Shown here: in pieces, positions 1-5,334 of the stretch | How the letters are laid out: each line of letters begins with the position of its first letter | Numbering within the stretch: the first letter of the stretch is position 1 | From: Paracoccaceae bacterium | GTDB lineage: Bacteria > Pseudomonadota > Alphaproteobacteria > Rhodobacterales > Rhodobacteraceae | Direction of reading: 5' to 3' | Assembly: GCA_003500165.1 (NCBI GenBank) | Contig: DNSZ01000112.1 | Location: forward strand, 1-7,921 | Length of the DNA: 7,921 nt | Made by a program: the position numbers and the translations under genes | Notes under the pieces: generated by a model | What the model was told of the DNA's origin: nothing | The model's input: the letters and a program-made list of their open reading frames with translations, nothing else | The model's database searches: none

Positions 1-1
1 C

Positions 2-169
2 CTGTCGGGGGCGTCGAACGGCTTCACCGCCGCCTGCGCCTGGGTCTATCTGGCCGCGCGCATCCTTTATGTCCCGGCCTATGCGTTCGGCTGGGTGCCC
101 TGGCGCACGCTGTTCTTTGCCGTCGGGTTTTTCGCCACGCTCCTGATGATCCTGGCCGCCCTGTTCTGA
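2..169 (+). CDS. MAPEG family membrane protein, C-terminal fragment
   Basis: The first 55 codons, open from the left edge to a TGA at 167-169, encode the end of a small integral membrane protein. The visible part has a helix ending in LAARILYVPAYAFG, then a short loop (WVPWRT) and a last hydrophobic helix (LFFAVGFFATLLMILAALF). The pattern aromatic/Arg, YxxxYxxG, short loop with Arg, then a final helix is typical of the C-terminus of MAPEG proteins (membrane-associated proteins in eicosanoid and glutathione metabolism). In bacteria most of these are uncharacterised proteins of about 130 residues with four membrane helices. The start and the glutathione-binding part lie outside the window, so activity cannot be judged. 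It points the same way as the next gene but is separated from it by about 360 bases, so it is probably a separate transcript. Confidence 0.8.
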   Translation: MSGASNGFTAACAWVYLAARILYVPAYAFGWVPWRTLFFAVGFFATLLMILAALF

Positions 170-435
170 GCCCGGGGGTCCGATCCCACGAAACGCGCGC
201 ACGGAGCCCCGGACAGTCCGGCCCGACGCGCGGCCGTGCCGTCCAGCTGTCCCACAAGCGGCCATTCCCGGTGATTGCGTTATCGGGGCCGGCCACGCCA
301 AGCGACATCCCGGTCGCGCCGGCCGCGTCACCGAGCCCGGTTGCGCCGCGTCGTGCCGCGAGGCATCCTGCTGGCATGCGTCACGCCCCGGGCGCTCTGG
401 CACGCGATGCGATGGCTGCGCCGCACCCGACAGGC

Positions 436-461
436 GCGCTGCCCCGGCGCCGCGGCAGCGC
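436..461 (+). other. 8-bp perfect stem-loop in the leader of the DUF4139 gene
   Basis: GCGCTGCC at 436-443 pairs perfectly with GGCAGCGC at 454-461 around a 10-nt loop that is itself GC-rich. It ends 53 bases before the ribosome binding site of the downstream gene. It has no T-run and is not followed by a gene end, so it fits a structured 5' leader better than a terminator. Dyads of this size also arise by chance in DNA this GC-rich, so function is uncertain. Confidence 0.3.
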
Positions 462-514
462 TATCGCCCGGCGCGACGGCCCCCGGATCGCGACCGCCGC
501 GACCCGCCCATGAC

Positions 515-520
515 AGGAGG
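515..520 (+). promoter_or_regulatory. Shine-Dalgarno AGGAGG that fixes the start at 528
   Basis: A perfect AGGAGG lies seven bases before the ATG at 528. An in-frame ATG at 510 lies upstream of this site and has no site of its own. The 528 start also places a clean signal peptide at the N-terminus, so it is preferred. Confidence 0.85.
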
Positions 521-527
521 CACCGCC

Positions 528-2171
528 ATGCTCCGTGCGTGCATTTTCCTCATCGCCCTGCTGGCCGCCGCCGGCGCCGCTGCCGACACCGCCTGGGCGC
601 CGTCGCGGGTCACGGCCGTCACGATCTATCCCAGCGTCGCCGAAATCACGCGCATCGCCGAATTCGATCTGGATGCCGGCCGCCACCGCCTGCTGGTTCC
701 CGACCTGCCGGGCGAGTTGCTGGCCGACACGCTGCGGGTCGAAACGCTGTCGGCTGGGCAGATCGGCGCGCTTGGCTTCCGCGAGGCGCGCCAGCCGGCC
801 TATGATCCGCCACCCCGACCCGCCATCGACGCGGCCGAGCGCAATGTCGAGCGGTTGCAGGACGCGCTGGCCGCCACATCGGCCGAGATCGAGGCGCTCG
901 ACGCAGCCATCGCCGCGGCCGAGGCCAGCATCCGGTTCCTCGGCCGGATCGGCGCCGCGCCCGATGGCGTTCTGGCCTCGGGCGCGCCCGACACATTGGC
1001 GGCCACCGCCGACATGATCGCCGGTCGGGTGCAGGCCGCCCATGCCGAGGCGCGGGCCGCCCGCCTGGCGAAACCGGCGCTGGAACGCCAGCGCGACGAT
1101 CTGCGCGCGGAACTCGACAGCGCCCGCCAGGCCCTGGCCGCGCTGGCGCCCGAGCCGATGGCAGAGACAAGGCTGCTGACCGTCGATCTGGTGCTCGACG
1201 CGCCGACCGCCGGCACGCTGTCGCTGCGCTATCTGACCGGCGGCGCGACATGGGAGCCATCCTATCGCCTGTCGCTCGACCGGGCACCCGAGCCGCGGCT
1301 CAGGGTCGAACGGCTGATCGGGGTCTGGCAGAATACCGGAGAGGATTGGCAGGGCGTTCAACTGGCCGTCTCGACCGCCGAGGTGGCGGAACAAACGGCG
1401 GCGAGCCGGCTGCGGCCGCGTCTGCTTCGGATTGGCGCCATCGACCGATCGCGGCTGGCTGGCGAATTCGCCGCCAGCCCCGAGCCGGTTGTGATCGTAG
1501 CGCCCGTCCCCGACCGCATGGTGGGCCAGGTCAGGGCGCAGGGCCTGCATTTCCGCTATCGCTTCCCGCGGCCGGTGGATCTGATGACCGGCGCGGAATC
1601 GGTTCTGCTGCCGCTCGCTCCGGTCGATCTGGATGTCCGCGTCGCGGCCCGGGCGACACCGATCCGCGACAGAACGGCGTTCGTGAATGCCGCGGTGACC
1701 AACACATCGGGGGAGCTTCTGCTGCCGGGACCGGCCACGCTGACCTTCGACGGGGCGCTGGTGGGCCGGACGCGATTGCCGTCGCTGGCCGCGGGGGCAG
1801 AGGCCGATATCGGCTTCGGCCCGATCGCCGGGCTGAAACTGACCCGCTATGTCGAGGAGCGCAGCGCCGGCGATCGCGGCATGATCCGGCGATCGAACGA
1901 TCTGGTCGAAACCGTGGTGATCGAGGTTGAGAACCTGACCGGCGATGGCTGGCCCTTGCGGCTGACCGATCGGGTGCCCTATTCCGAACAGGCCGATCTG
2001 GCGATCGACTGGACCGCCGATCCCCGACCGACGCGCACCGACCCCGACGGGCGGCGCGGCCTGCTGGAGTGGGACATCGATCTGGCCCCCGGCGCCAGCC
2101 GGCGGGTGACCGTGACGCAGGAGCTGACCTGGCCCGAGGACATGACGCTCGACACCCCGATCTTCGATTAG
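528..2171 (+). CDS. Secreted DUF4140/DUF4139 (mucoidy inhibitor MuiA-like) protein
   Basis: This is a 547-residue exported protein of the DUF4139 family. Residues 1-19 form a signal peptide (MLRAC, hydrophobic core, AAA before Asp20). Residues about 26-85 match the DUF4140 N-terminal domain, with the usual VTAVTIYPSVAEITR opening and the LLVPDLPGEL segment. Two Ala/Glu/Arg-rich coiled-coil stretches follow (about 100-135 and 160-208). The DUF4139 domain covers about 215-540, with signatures LSLRYLTGGATWEPSYRL (230-247), NTGEDWQGVQLAVSTA (269-284) and a C-terminal WDIDLAPG/LTWPED. Length and order are normal for the family. One relative was named mucoidy inhibitor A, but the biochemical role is unknown; an envelope or periplasmic job is inferred from export. 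A GNAT gene starts 44 bases downstream on the same strand and may share the transcript. Confidence 0.88.
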   Translation: MLRACIFLIALLAAAGAAADTAWAPSRVTAVTIYPSVAEITRIAEFDLDAGRHRLLVPDLPGELLADTLRVETLSAGQIGALGFREARQPAYDPPPRPAIDAAERNVERLQDALAATSAEIEALDAAIAAAEASIRFLGRIGAAPDGVLASGAPDTLAATADMIAGRVQAAHAEARAARLAKPALERQRDDLRAELDSARQALAALAPEPMAETRLLTVDLVLDAPTAGTLSLRYLTGGATWEPSYRLSLDRAPEPRLRVERLIGVWQNTGEDWQGVQLAVSTAEVAEQTAASRLRPRLLRIGAIDRSRLAGEFAASPEPVVIVAPVPDRMVGQVRAQGLHFRYRFPRPVDLMTGAESVLLPLAPVDLDVRVAARATPIRDRTAFVNAAVTNTSGELLLPGPATLTFDGALVGRTRLPSLAAGAEADIGFGPIAGLKLTRYVEERSAGDRGMIRRSNDLVETVVIEVENLTGDGWPLRLTDRVPYSEQADLAIDWTADPRPTRTDPDGRRGLLEWDIDLAPGASRRVTVTQELTWPEDMTLDTPIFD

Positions 2172-2215
2172 CGCAGCCGATTGCCGCGGCGCGCTTCCCG
2201 GGGCAAACAGCGGCC

Positions 2216-2722
2216 ATGTCGATCCGTCCCGCCACAGATCAGGACGCGGCCGCGATCTGCGGCCTGTGGAACCCGGTGATCGCGGAGACCGAGATCACCT
2301 TCAACAGCGTTCCCTGGAGCGTCCCGGCCCTCCGGGCGCTGCTGGCCGACAAGGCCGCCGCCGGGCATCCCTTTCTGGTCGCCGATCCTGGCGGGGTGGC
2401 CGGTTTTGCCACCTATGGCCCGTTTCGCGCCGGCGTCGGCTATGCCCGCACGATGGAACACACGATCATCCTGGCGCCCGGGGCGCGCGGGCGCGGCGTC
2501 GGCCGGGCGCTGATGGCCGGGCTCGAGGCGCATGCCCGTGCGGCCGGGGTGCTCAGCCTGTGGGCCGGGATCGTTGCCGGCAACCGCGACGGCATCGCCT
2601 TTCATGCCGCGATCGGCTTCGAACCGGTTGCCCGGCTGCCCGAGGTTGGCTGGAAATTCGACCGCTGCTACGATCTGGTGCTGATGCGCAAGCCGCTTTC
2701 GCCGCCCGGGGGATGCCGATGA
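2216..2722 (+). CDS. GNAT acetyltransferase, phosphinothricin acetyltransferase type
   Basis: This 168-residue protein is a complete GNAT fold. It opens with SIRPATDQDAAAICGLWN and has the ETEITFNSVPWS stretch (24-35) of the phosphinothricin/methionine sulfone acetyltransferase group (Pat, YncA/MnaT, PitA-like). The acetyl-CoA pyrophosphate-binding motif A is LAPGARGRGVGRALM (86-100), with R91-G-R-G-V-G96. Motif B follows (WAGIVAGNRDGIAFHAAIGF, 116-135), and the family-typical LPEVGWKFDR-YDLVLM ends the domain. Known relatives transfer acetyl groups from acetyl-CoA to amino groups of toxic glutamate or methionine analogues; the natural substrate here cannot be read from sequence. The start at 2216 gives the standard N-terminus, though its ribosome binding site is weak. 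The stop overlaps the start of the J-domain gene by four bases (ATGA), so the two are probably translationally coupled. Confidence 0.88.
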   Translation: MSIRPATDQDAAAICGLWNPVIAETEITFNSVPWSVPALRALLADKAAAGHPFLVADPGGVAGFATYGPFRAGVGYARTMEHTIILAPGARGRGVGRALMAGLEAHARAAGVLSLWAGIVAGNRDGIAFHAAIGFEPVARLPEVGWKFDRCYDLVLMRKPLSPPGGCR

Positions 2723-3402
2723 CATTCTGGTCACGCCTGGCCGATGCGCTTGGCGCGCTGCGCGACGGCGAAAGCCTGGCCGAGGTCTTTGACCGGGCCC
2801 GCAAGCCGCCCGAAAAACGGGTCGGCTTTGCCATCGCGGTGATCGCGCTGGGGGCAAAGATGGCCAAGGCCGACGGTCAGGTCACCCGCGACGAGGTCGC
2901 CGCCTTTCGCGAGGTGTTTCACATCGCCCGCCGGGACGAGGCGAACGCGGCCCGGGTCTTCAACCTGGCCCGCGAGGACGTGACCGGGTATCGCGACTAT
3001 GCCAGGCGCATCCGGGCGATGTTTCGCGGCGAGACCGAGGTGCTGACCGACCTGATGGAGGGGCTGTTTCACGTCGCCGCGGCCGATGGCAGCTATCATC
3101 CCGACGAGGACCGGTTCCTGCACGATGTGGCGATGGATTTCGGCCTGTCCGAGGCCTGTTTCCGGCGCTTGCGGGCGGCCTGCATGCCGGGTCTGCCGCG
3201 CGACCCCTATGCGGTGCTGGGGGTCACCCCGGACATGCCGCTTGCGGCGATTCGCAAGGTCTGGCGCGACCGGGTGCGCGCCAGCCACCCCGACCGGCTG
3301 ATGGCGCGCGGCGTGCCCGAAGAGGCGCTGAAACTGGCCGAGGCGCGGCTGATCGCCGCCAACCGGGCGTGGGAAGAGATCCAGGACGATCGCGCGGCCT
3401 AG
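2719..3402 (+). CDS. DjlA-like cochaperone: TerB domain plus C-terminal J domain
   Basis: This 227-residue protein joins a TerB-like helical domain to a C-terminal J domain, the architecture of DjlA/DjiA-type DnaK cochaperones. The TerB-like part covers about 36-150. It has two repeated acidic motifs, KADGQVTRDE (50-59) and ADGSYHPDED (122-131), that may bind metal. The J domain covers about 162-227: DPYAVLGVTPDMPLAAIRK, then the essential HPD at 190-192 and a last helix ending in NRAWEEIQ. J domains stimulate DnaK ATPase and deliver clients. E. coli DjlA has an N-terminal membrane segment. None is visible here: the first 30 residues are amphipathic (MTFWSRLADALGAL), so it may be soluble or peripheral. 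The ATG at 2719 overlaps the GNAT stop and has GGGGGA seven bases upstream. An in-frame ATG two codons earlier (2713) is the alternative. Confidence 0.88.
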   Translation: MTFWSRLADALGALRDGESLAEVFDRARKPPEKRVGFAIAVIALGAKMAKADGQVTRDEVAAFREVFHIARRDEANAARVFNLAREDVTGYRDYARRIRAMFRGETEVLTDLMEGLFHVAAADGSYHPDEDRFLHDVAMDFGLSEACFRRLRAACMPGLPRDPYAVLGVTPDMPLAAIRKVWRDRVRASHPDRLMARGVPEEALKLAEARLIAANRAWEEIQDDRAA

Positions 3403-3442
3403 GCCGGGCAGGGCCGCCGGGTGTTGGCAGGTGTCGCAGTTT

Positions 3443-3462
3443 TCACGCCATTTCGGGCGTGA
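3443..3462 (+). other. 7-bp stem-loop just before the small secreted protein gene
   Basis: TCACGCC (3443-3449) pairs perfectly with GGCGTGA (3456-3462) across a 6-nt loop. It sits between the J-domain gene stop (3402) and the next ATG (3482), ending eight bases before the AAGGA ribosome binding site at 3471-3475. The T-run lies before the stem, not after it, so it is not a classical plus-strand terminator. It could be an operator dyad or a leader hairpin influencing translation of the next gene. Confidence 0.35.
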
Positions 3463-3481
3463 TCCGTGGTAAGGACCGCGC

Positions 3482-3802
3482 ATGCGACGGCCGATTCCCA
3501 TCCTTGTCCTTTGCGCCGCCGCCCTGCCGGCGCTCGCGCAGGACGACCCGCCCGGTCCGATCGAACGGCTGGCCGAAGAGCTGGCCAACGGCATGCTGCG
3601 ACAGATGTGGGGCGACATGGCGCCGACGCTGCGCGAACTCCAACGGCTGATGGGCGAGGTCGAGCACTATGACCCGCCGGTGCTGCTGCCGAATGGCGAC
3701 ATCCTGATCCCGCGCAAGCCCGGTGCGCCGCCGCTGGGGGCCCCGGACGGCCCGGCGCCCGCGCCGCGGGGCACGCCGCACGAGGGTGCGATCGACCTAT
3801 AG
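3482..3802 (+). CDS. Small secreted protein of unknown function (Rhodobacterales type)
   Basis: The gene encodes 106 residues. Residues 1-19 are a signal peptide (MRRPIPILVLCAAALPALA, cleavage before Gln20). A short helical part follows (about 25-60, including MWGDMAPTLRELQRLMGEV), then the motif YDPPVLLPNGDILIPRK (63-79) and a Pro/Gly-rich tail ending in GAIDL. From memory, small exported proteins with this helix plus PNGDI(L/I)I(P/R)RK pattern are common in Rhodobacterales. Some are labelled 'AAA+ family ATPase' in databases. No Walker A or B motif exists here, so that label would be wrong. A periplasmic or envelope role is inferred only from the signal peptide. The ATG is supported by AAGGA six bases upstream. 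A 79-base gap with a hairpin separates it from the J-domain gene, so it may have its own promoter. Confidence 0.75.
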   Translation: MRRPIPILVLCAAALPALAQDDPPGPIERLAEELANGMLRQMWGDMAPTLRELQRLMGEVEHYDPPVLLPNGDILIPRKPGAPPLGAPDGPAPAPRGTPHEGAIDL

Positions 3803-3898
3803 GCGTTTTGCTTTGGCGGCATGCCCCGAGGGGCCTGCGACGAACGGTCATGATGGATGACCCACGGCCTGAATGGCGCGCTGCGCCGGGACCGGGAC

Positions 3899-3920
3899 GC
3901 GCCCGCCGCGCGGCGGGCGC
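3899..3920. repeat. 22-bp perfect palindrome
   Basis: The bases GCGCCCGCCG, CG, CGGCGGGCGC form a perfect 22-bp palindrome made only of G and C. It directly adjoins, sharing two bases, a second palindrome at 3919-3946. Placed between converging genes, it could fold into a terminator-like hairpin in RNA from either strand or extrude as a cruciform. Confidence 0.7.
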
Positions 3921-3946
3921 GCTCCCGGGCGCGCGCCCGGGAGCGC
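3919..3946. repeat. 28-bp perfect palindrome, possible bidirectional terminator
   Basis: The half-site GCGCTCCCGGGCGC is followed immediately by its exact reverse complement, a perfect 28-bp dyad. In RNA it would form a stem of about 12 bp with a 4-nt loop, identical on both strands. There is no T-run on either side, so classical intrinsic termination is not shown. Alphaproteobacterial terminators often have poor T-runs, so a bidirectional terminator is the simplest guess. Confidence 0.6.
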
Positions 3947-4070
3947 CCGGCACGACGGACCCGTGGAGCTGATCGCGCACGACACGCCCTCGGCAACCAC
4001 CGGTCACCCGGACCGGGCGGCCCGCACCAGCGCGGTGCAGCCGATCCGCCACTGGATTGCCGGGGGCGGT

Positions 4071-4892
4071 CTATTTCCTGGTGGCCTTGGTCAGCATGGC
4101 CAGAAGCGGGCCGATAAGCCCCGGCGCCAGCGCGCCCAGCGGGTCACGGGCCATGGCACGGACATTGCGCGCCAGTTCCCGGGCTTCGGCCATGGCATCG
4201 TCGGCCTCGGCCTGGATTTCCTCGACCGCCATGTCGCGGAGTTCGGCGATCGGTTCGAGGCCGGAGTCAGGGTCGAGCCGCCCGGCGGCAAGCGCGAGCA
4301 GCGCGGCGAGCACGAAGTTCGCGCCGGCCAGCACGGCACCGCCCCCGGCATGGCCGAACCGTTCCCCCAGCCAGATGAAGGCCGCGATATTGATCATGAC
4401 GACGCCGATCCCCGCCACCAGACCGGCAAGGACCAGAAGCGTGGTTTGCTGGCGGATCGCCGCAAACCGGCGGCGCGCAATCACCCGTTCGGCGCGGATC
4501 GCGACGGTGATGGCGCGTCCCAGCCGGGAACGGCGGCGTGCCATGTTGCGGCCCGGATCGGTGAACATCGTCGCCTCCTGTTTCGACAGTCGCCCGGCCG
4601 CGAATCCCAGCGCGAAGGCGCCAAGCGCGGTCAGCACCGGTTTGTTGCGGGGCAGGTCGCCCAGTTCGTGCGACAGCTGGTCAAGGAGGGTGCGCATGTC
4701 GTCGCCCGTCAGCCCGTGTTCGGCCAGCAGCGCCTGCAGCGATTGCGCGTCCTGGCCTTCCGAAGACCCGTTCGCGGCATTCGCGGCGCCGTCCCGCGGC
4801 GCCGCTTCGGGCCCCGTCGCGGCGGCGGCGCTATCGGACATCGCGGCCTTCAGCGCAGCAAGTTCGGCATCCGCGACGGCTTTGGTCGTCAT
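4071..4892 (-). CDS. Membrane protein with DUF883-like and phage-holin-family-like segments
   Basis: The protein is 273 residues. An Ala-rich, probably disordered N-terminus (1-48) leads to a short helical part (51-80, LQALLAEHGLTGDDMRTLLDQL). Next is a glycine-rich membrane helix (86-102, VLTALGAFALGFAAGRL) like the C-terminal anchors of ElaB/DUF883 proteins. A basic linker (112-148, many Arg) follows, then two transmembrane helices (about 150-174 and 183-204) resembling the holin-III-like 'phage holin family' seen in many bacterial chromosomes. It ends with an acidic helical tail (210-247) and a hydrophobic end (252-267). No phage genes are nearby, so a lytic role is unlikely; an inner-membrane stress or envelope role is inference. 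The start at 4892 has a strong (GGA)4 ribosome binding site. The frame stays open upstream to an ATG at 5156, but that 88-codon extension has no family character. Confidence 0.7.
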   Translation of the reverse strand: MTTKAVADAELAALKAAMSDSAAAATGPEAAPRDGAANAANGSSEGQDAQSLQALLAEHGLTGDDMRTLLDQLSHELGDLPRNKPVLTALGAFALGFAAGRLSKQEATMFTDPGRNMARRRSRLGRAITVAIRAERVIARRRFAAIRQQTTLLVLAGLVAGIGVVMINIAAFIWLGERFGHAGGGAVLAGANFVLAALLALAAGRLDPDSGLEPIAELRDMAVEEIQAEADDAMAEARELARNVRAMARDPLGALAPGLIGPLLAMLTKATRK

Positions 4893-4895
4893 GGC

Positions 4896-4908
4896 TCCTC
4901 CTCCTCCC
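4896..4908 (-). promoter_or_regulatory. (GGA)4 Shine-Dalgarno deciding the start at 4892
   Basis: On the minus strand four GGA units in a row precede GCC-ATG. An AGGAGG register within them lies seven bases from the ATG. This supports 4892 as the start rather than in-frame ATGs at 5129 or 5156. The triplet repeat offers several overlapping anti-SD registers. Confidence 0.75.
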
Positions 4909-5194
4909 GGCGGTTGCCGCCGGTCCGTGGCTGGCCATCGCCTGGCATCAGGATCGCGATCGGCCGGGCCGATGCAAGCCAAGACGGAACGAATGGCGGG
5001 GAAACCGTGATCGGAACCGACAGGAACGCGCTGGCCCCTGCCAACCGGGTCCGGGGACAGACTGCCGTACTGGAGGTCCTCGCGCGATTTCTGCATCATG
5101 GTCGCAGTGTCGTCGCCCGGTTTCGCCATGACCGCCCAAGCCTTGGCATCCAACATGCGTTCTCGGCCCCTCTTCCGGCCAGCCTTGGGCCCCG

Positions 5195-5225
5195 ATCATA
5201 CCAACGGTCACTGACGATGACCGTT
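5195..5225 (-). promoter_or_regulatory. Dyad next to a -10-like hexamer; possible promoter/operator for the holin-like gene
   Basis: On the minus strand AACGGTCA (5225-5218) and TGACCGTT (5210-5203) form a perfect 8-bp inverted repeat with 7 bases between. Two bases later comes TATGAT (5200-5195), one mismatch from the -10 consensus. At 17-bp spacing the -35 would be CGGTCA, half matching TTGACA and lying inside the dyad. This suggests a regulator-controlled promoter reading toward the gene at 4892, with a leader of roughly 300 nt. No regulator gene is present, and the dyad could equally be just the third hairpin of the series. Confidence 0.3.
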
Positions 5226-5227
5226 CG

Positions 5228-5297
5228 CCGCCTCCCCGCCCAACCACCAATCTTACCAATGCGATAGGACAGGATTGGTGGTTGGGCGGGGAGGCGG
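5228..5297. repeat. 25-bp perfect inverted repeat with 20-nt loop
   Basis: The left arm 5228-5252 (starts CCGCCTCCCC, ends ACCACCAATC) is the exact reverse complement of the right arm 5273-5297. They enclose a 20-nt, relatively AT-rich loop (TTACCAATGCGATAGGACAG). All 25 pairs match, and the flanking bases 5227 and 5298 do not extend the pairing. A perfect 25-bp stem cannot reasonably arise by chance. Candidates are an intergenic repeat of REP or MITE type, a very strong RNA hairpin, or a structured small RNA. No flanking target duplication is obvious. Confidence 0.8.
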
Positions 5298-5298
5298 A

Positions 5299-5331
5299 CA
5301 AGCTGCAATGAGTCACGCTCATTGCAGCTTG
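5299..5331 (-). terminator. 14-bp perfect hairpin just after the DUF2256 stop
   Basis: CAAGCTGCAATGAG (5299-5312) pairs perfectly with CTCATTGCAGCTTG (5318-5331) around a 5-nt loop. Read on the minus strand it begins three bases after the stop of the DUF2256 gene, where a terminator of the photolyase-DUF2256 transcript is expected. It lacks a following T-run; instead the sequence runs straight into the 25-bp inverted repeat. It may therefore end transcription inefficiently, protect the mRNA 3' end, or be part of a larger structured element. Confidence 0.55.
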
Positions 5332-5334
5332 GTA

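Larger units (their letters stand above)
170..527. other. Intergenic region without a recognisable gene; two GC-rich dyads
   Basis: I see no convincing gene in this stretch on either strand. The open frames across it are rich in Arg, Pro and Ala, as expected for chance frames in DNA of this composition. Just after the MAPEG stop there is an imperfect dyad at 200-238: outer arms CACGG/CCGTG around an inner CCGGA-CAG-TCCGG hairpin. It could help end that transcript but has no T-run. A stronger 8-bp hairpin lies at 436-461 and has its own entry. No good -35/-10 pair is visible; the AT-richest spot is around 271-282 (GATTGCGTTATCG). The promoter of the following DUF4139 gene should lie here. Confidence 0.5.
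3803..4070. other. Convergent intergenic region between plus- and minus-strand genes
   Basis: Two genes end facing each other across these 268 bases (stops at 3802 plus and 4071 minus), and I see no gene inside. An imperfect hairpin at 3819-3838 (GCATGCCCC...GGGGCCTGC-like arms, one mismatch, CGAG loop) lies 16 bases after the plus-strand stop and may act as its terminator, though it lacks a T-run. A striking palindrome pair occupies 3899-3946. Smaller dyads follow: CCGGTC/GACCGG at 4000-4016 and GCACC/GGTGC near 4024-4038. The region probably terminates transcription from both sides. Confidence 0.5.
4893..5334. other. Intergenic region holding three tandem stem-loops and a possible promoter
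   Basis: These 442 bases lie between two minus-strand genes, the DUF2256 gene (ends 5335) and the holin-like gene (starts 4892). The upper part, 5203-5331, is almost wholly occupied by three stem-loops, each listed separately. Below them, a TATGAT hexamer is read at 5200-5195. The remaining roughly 290 bases have no recognisable gene. A minus-strand frame in phase with the holin-like gene is open from an ATG at 5156, without a good ribosome binding site or a familiar sequence. It is best read as a long leader or a chance extension. Base composition around 5241-5275 and 5300-5335 is clearly less GC-rich than the surroundings. Confidence 0.55.

Noticed and set aside
271..513. 80-codon plus-strand frame ending at the DUF4139 start region
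   Set aside because: Composition is Pro/Ala/Arg as expected by chance, there is no ribosome binding site, and the product resembles nothing known to me.
381..1550. Long open frame on the minus strand opposite the DUF4139 gene
   Set aside because: It is antisense to a clear DUF4140/DUF4139 gene, rich in Gly, Arg and Gln, with no recognisable domain. It is a usual shadow frame in very GC-rich DNA.
3460..3490. TGATCC as a possible RpoE (singlet-oxygen) -35 element
   Set aside because: No matching -10 occurs at the required distance; the 18-base position falls inside the coding start.
4071..4892. Prophage or lysis module, suggested by holin-like helices
   Set aside because: No endolysin, structural or integrase genes are nearby, and holin-III-like proteins are common chromosomal proteins.
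5015..5030. Two GAAC sites resembling an alphaproteobacterial LexA box (GAAC-N7-GAAC)
   Set aside because: The spacing is six bases, not seven, and it is not placed at a likely promoter of a repair gene.
3873..5267. 464-codon plus-strand open frame opposite the holin-like gene
   Set aside because: The minus strand holds a protein with clear membrane helices and a strong ribosome binding site. The plus-strand product is Arg/Gly/His-rich without domains.
5203..5331. Retron, CRISPR repeat or integron attC site
   Set aside because: There is no reverse transcriptase, Cas gene or integrase in the window, no regularly spaced repeats, and no attC core motifs. The stems are three different sequences.
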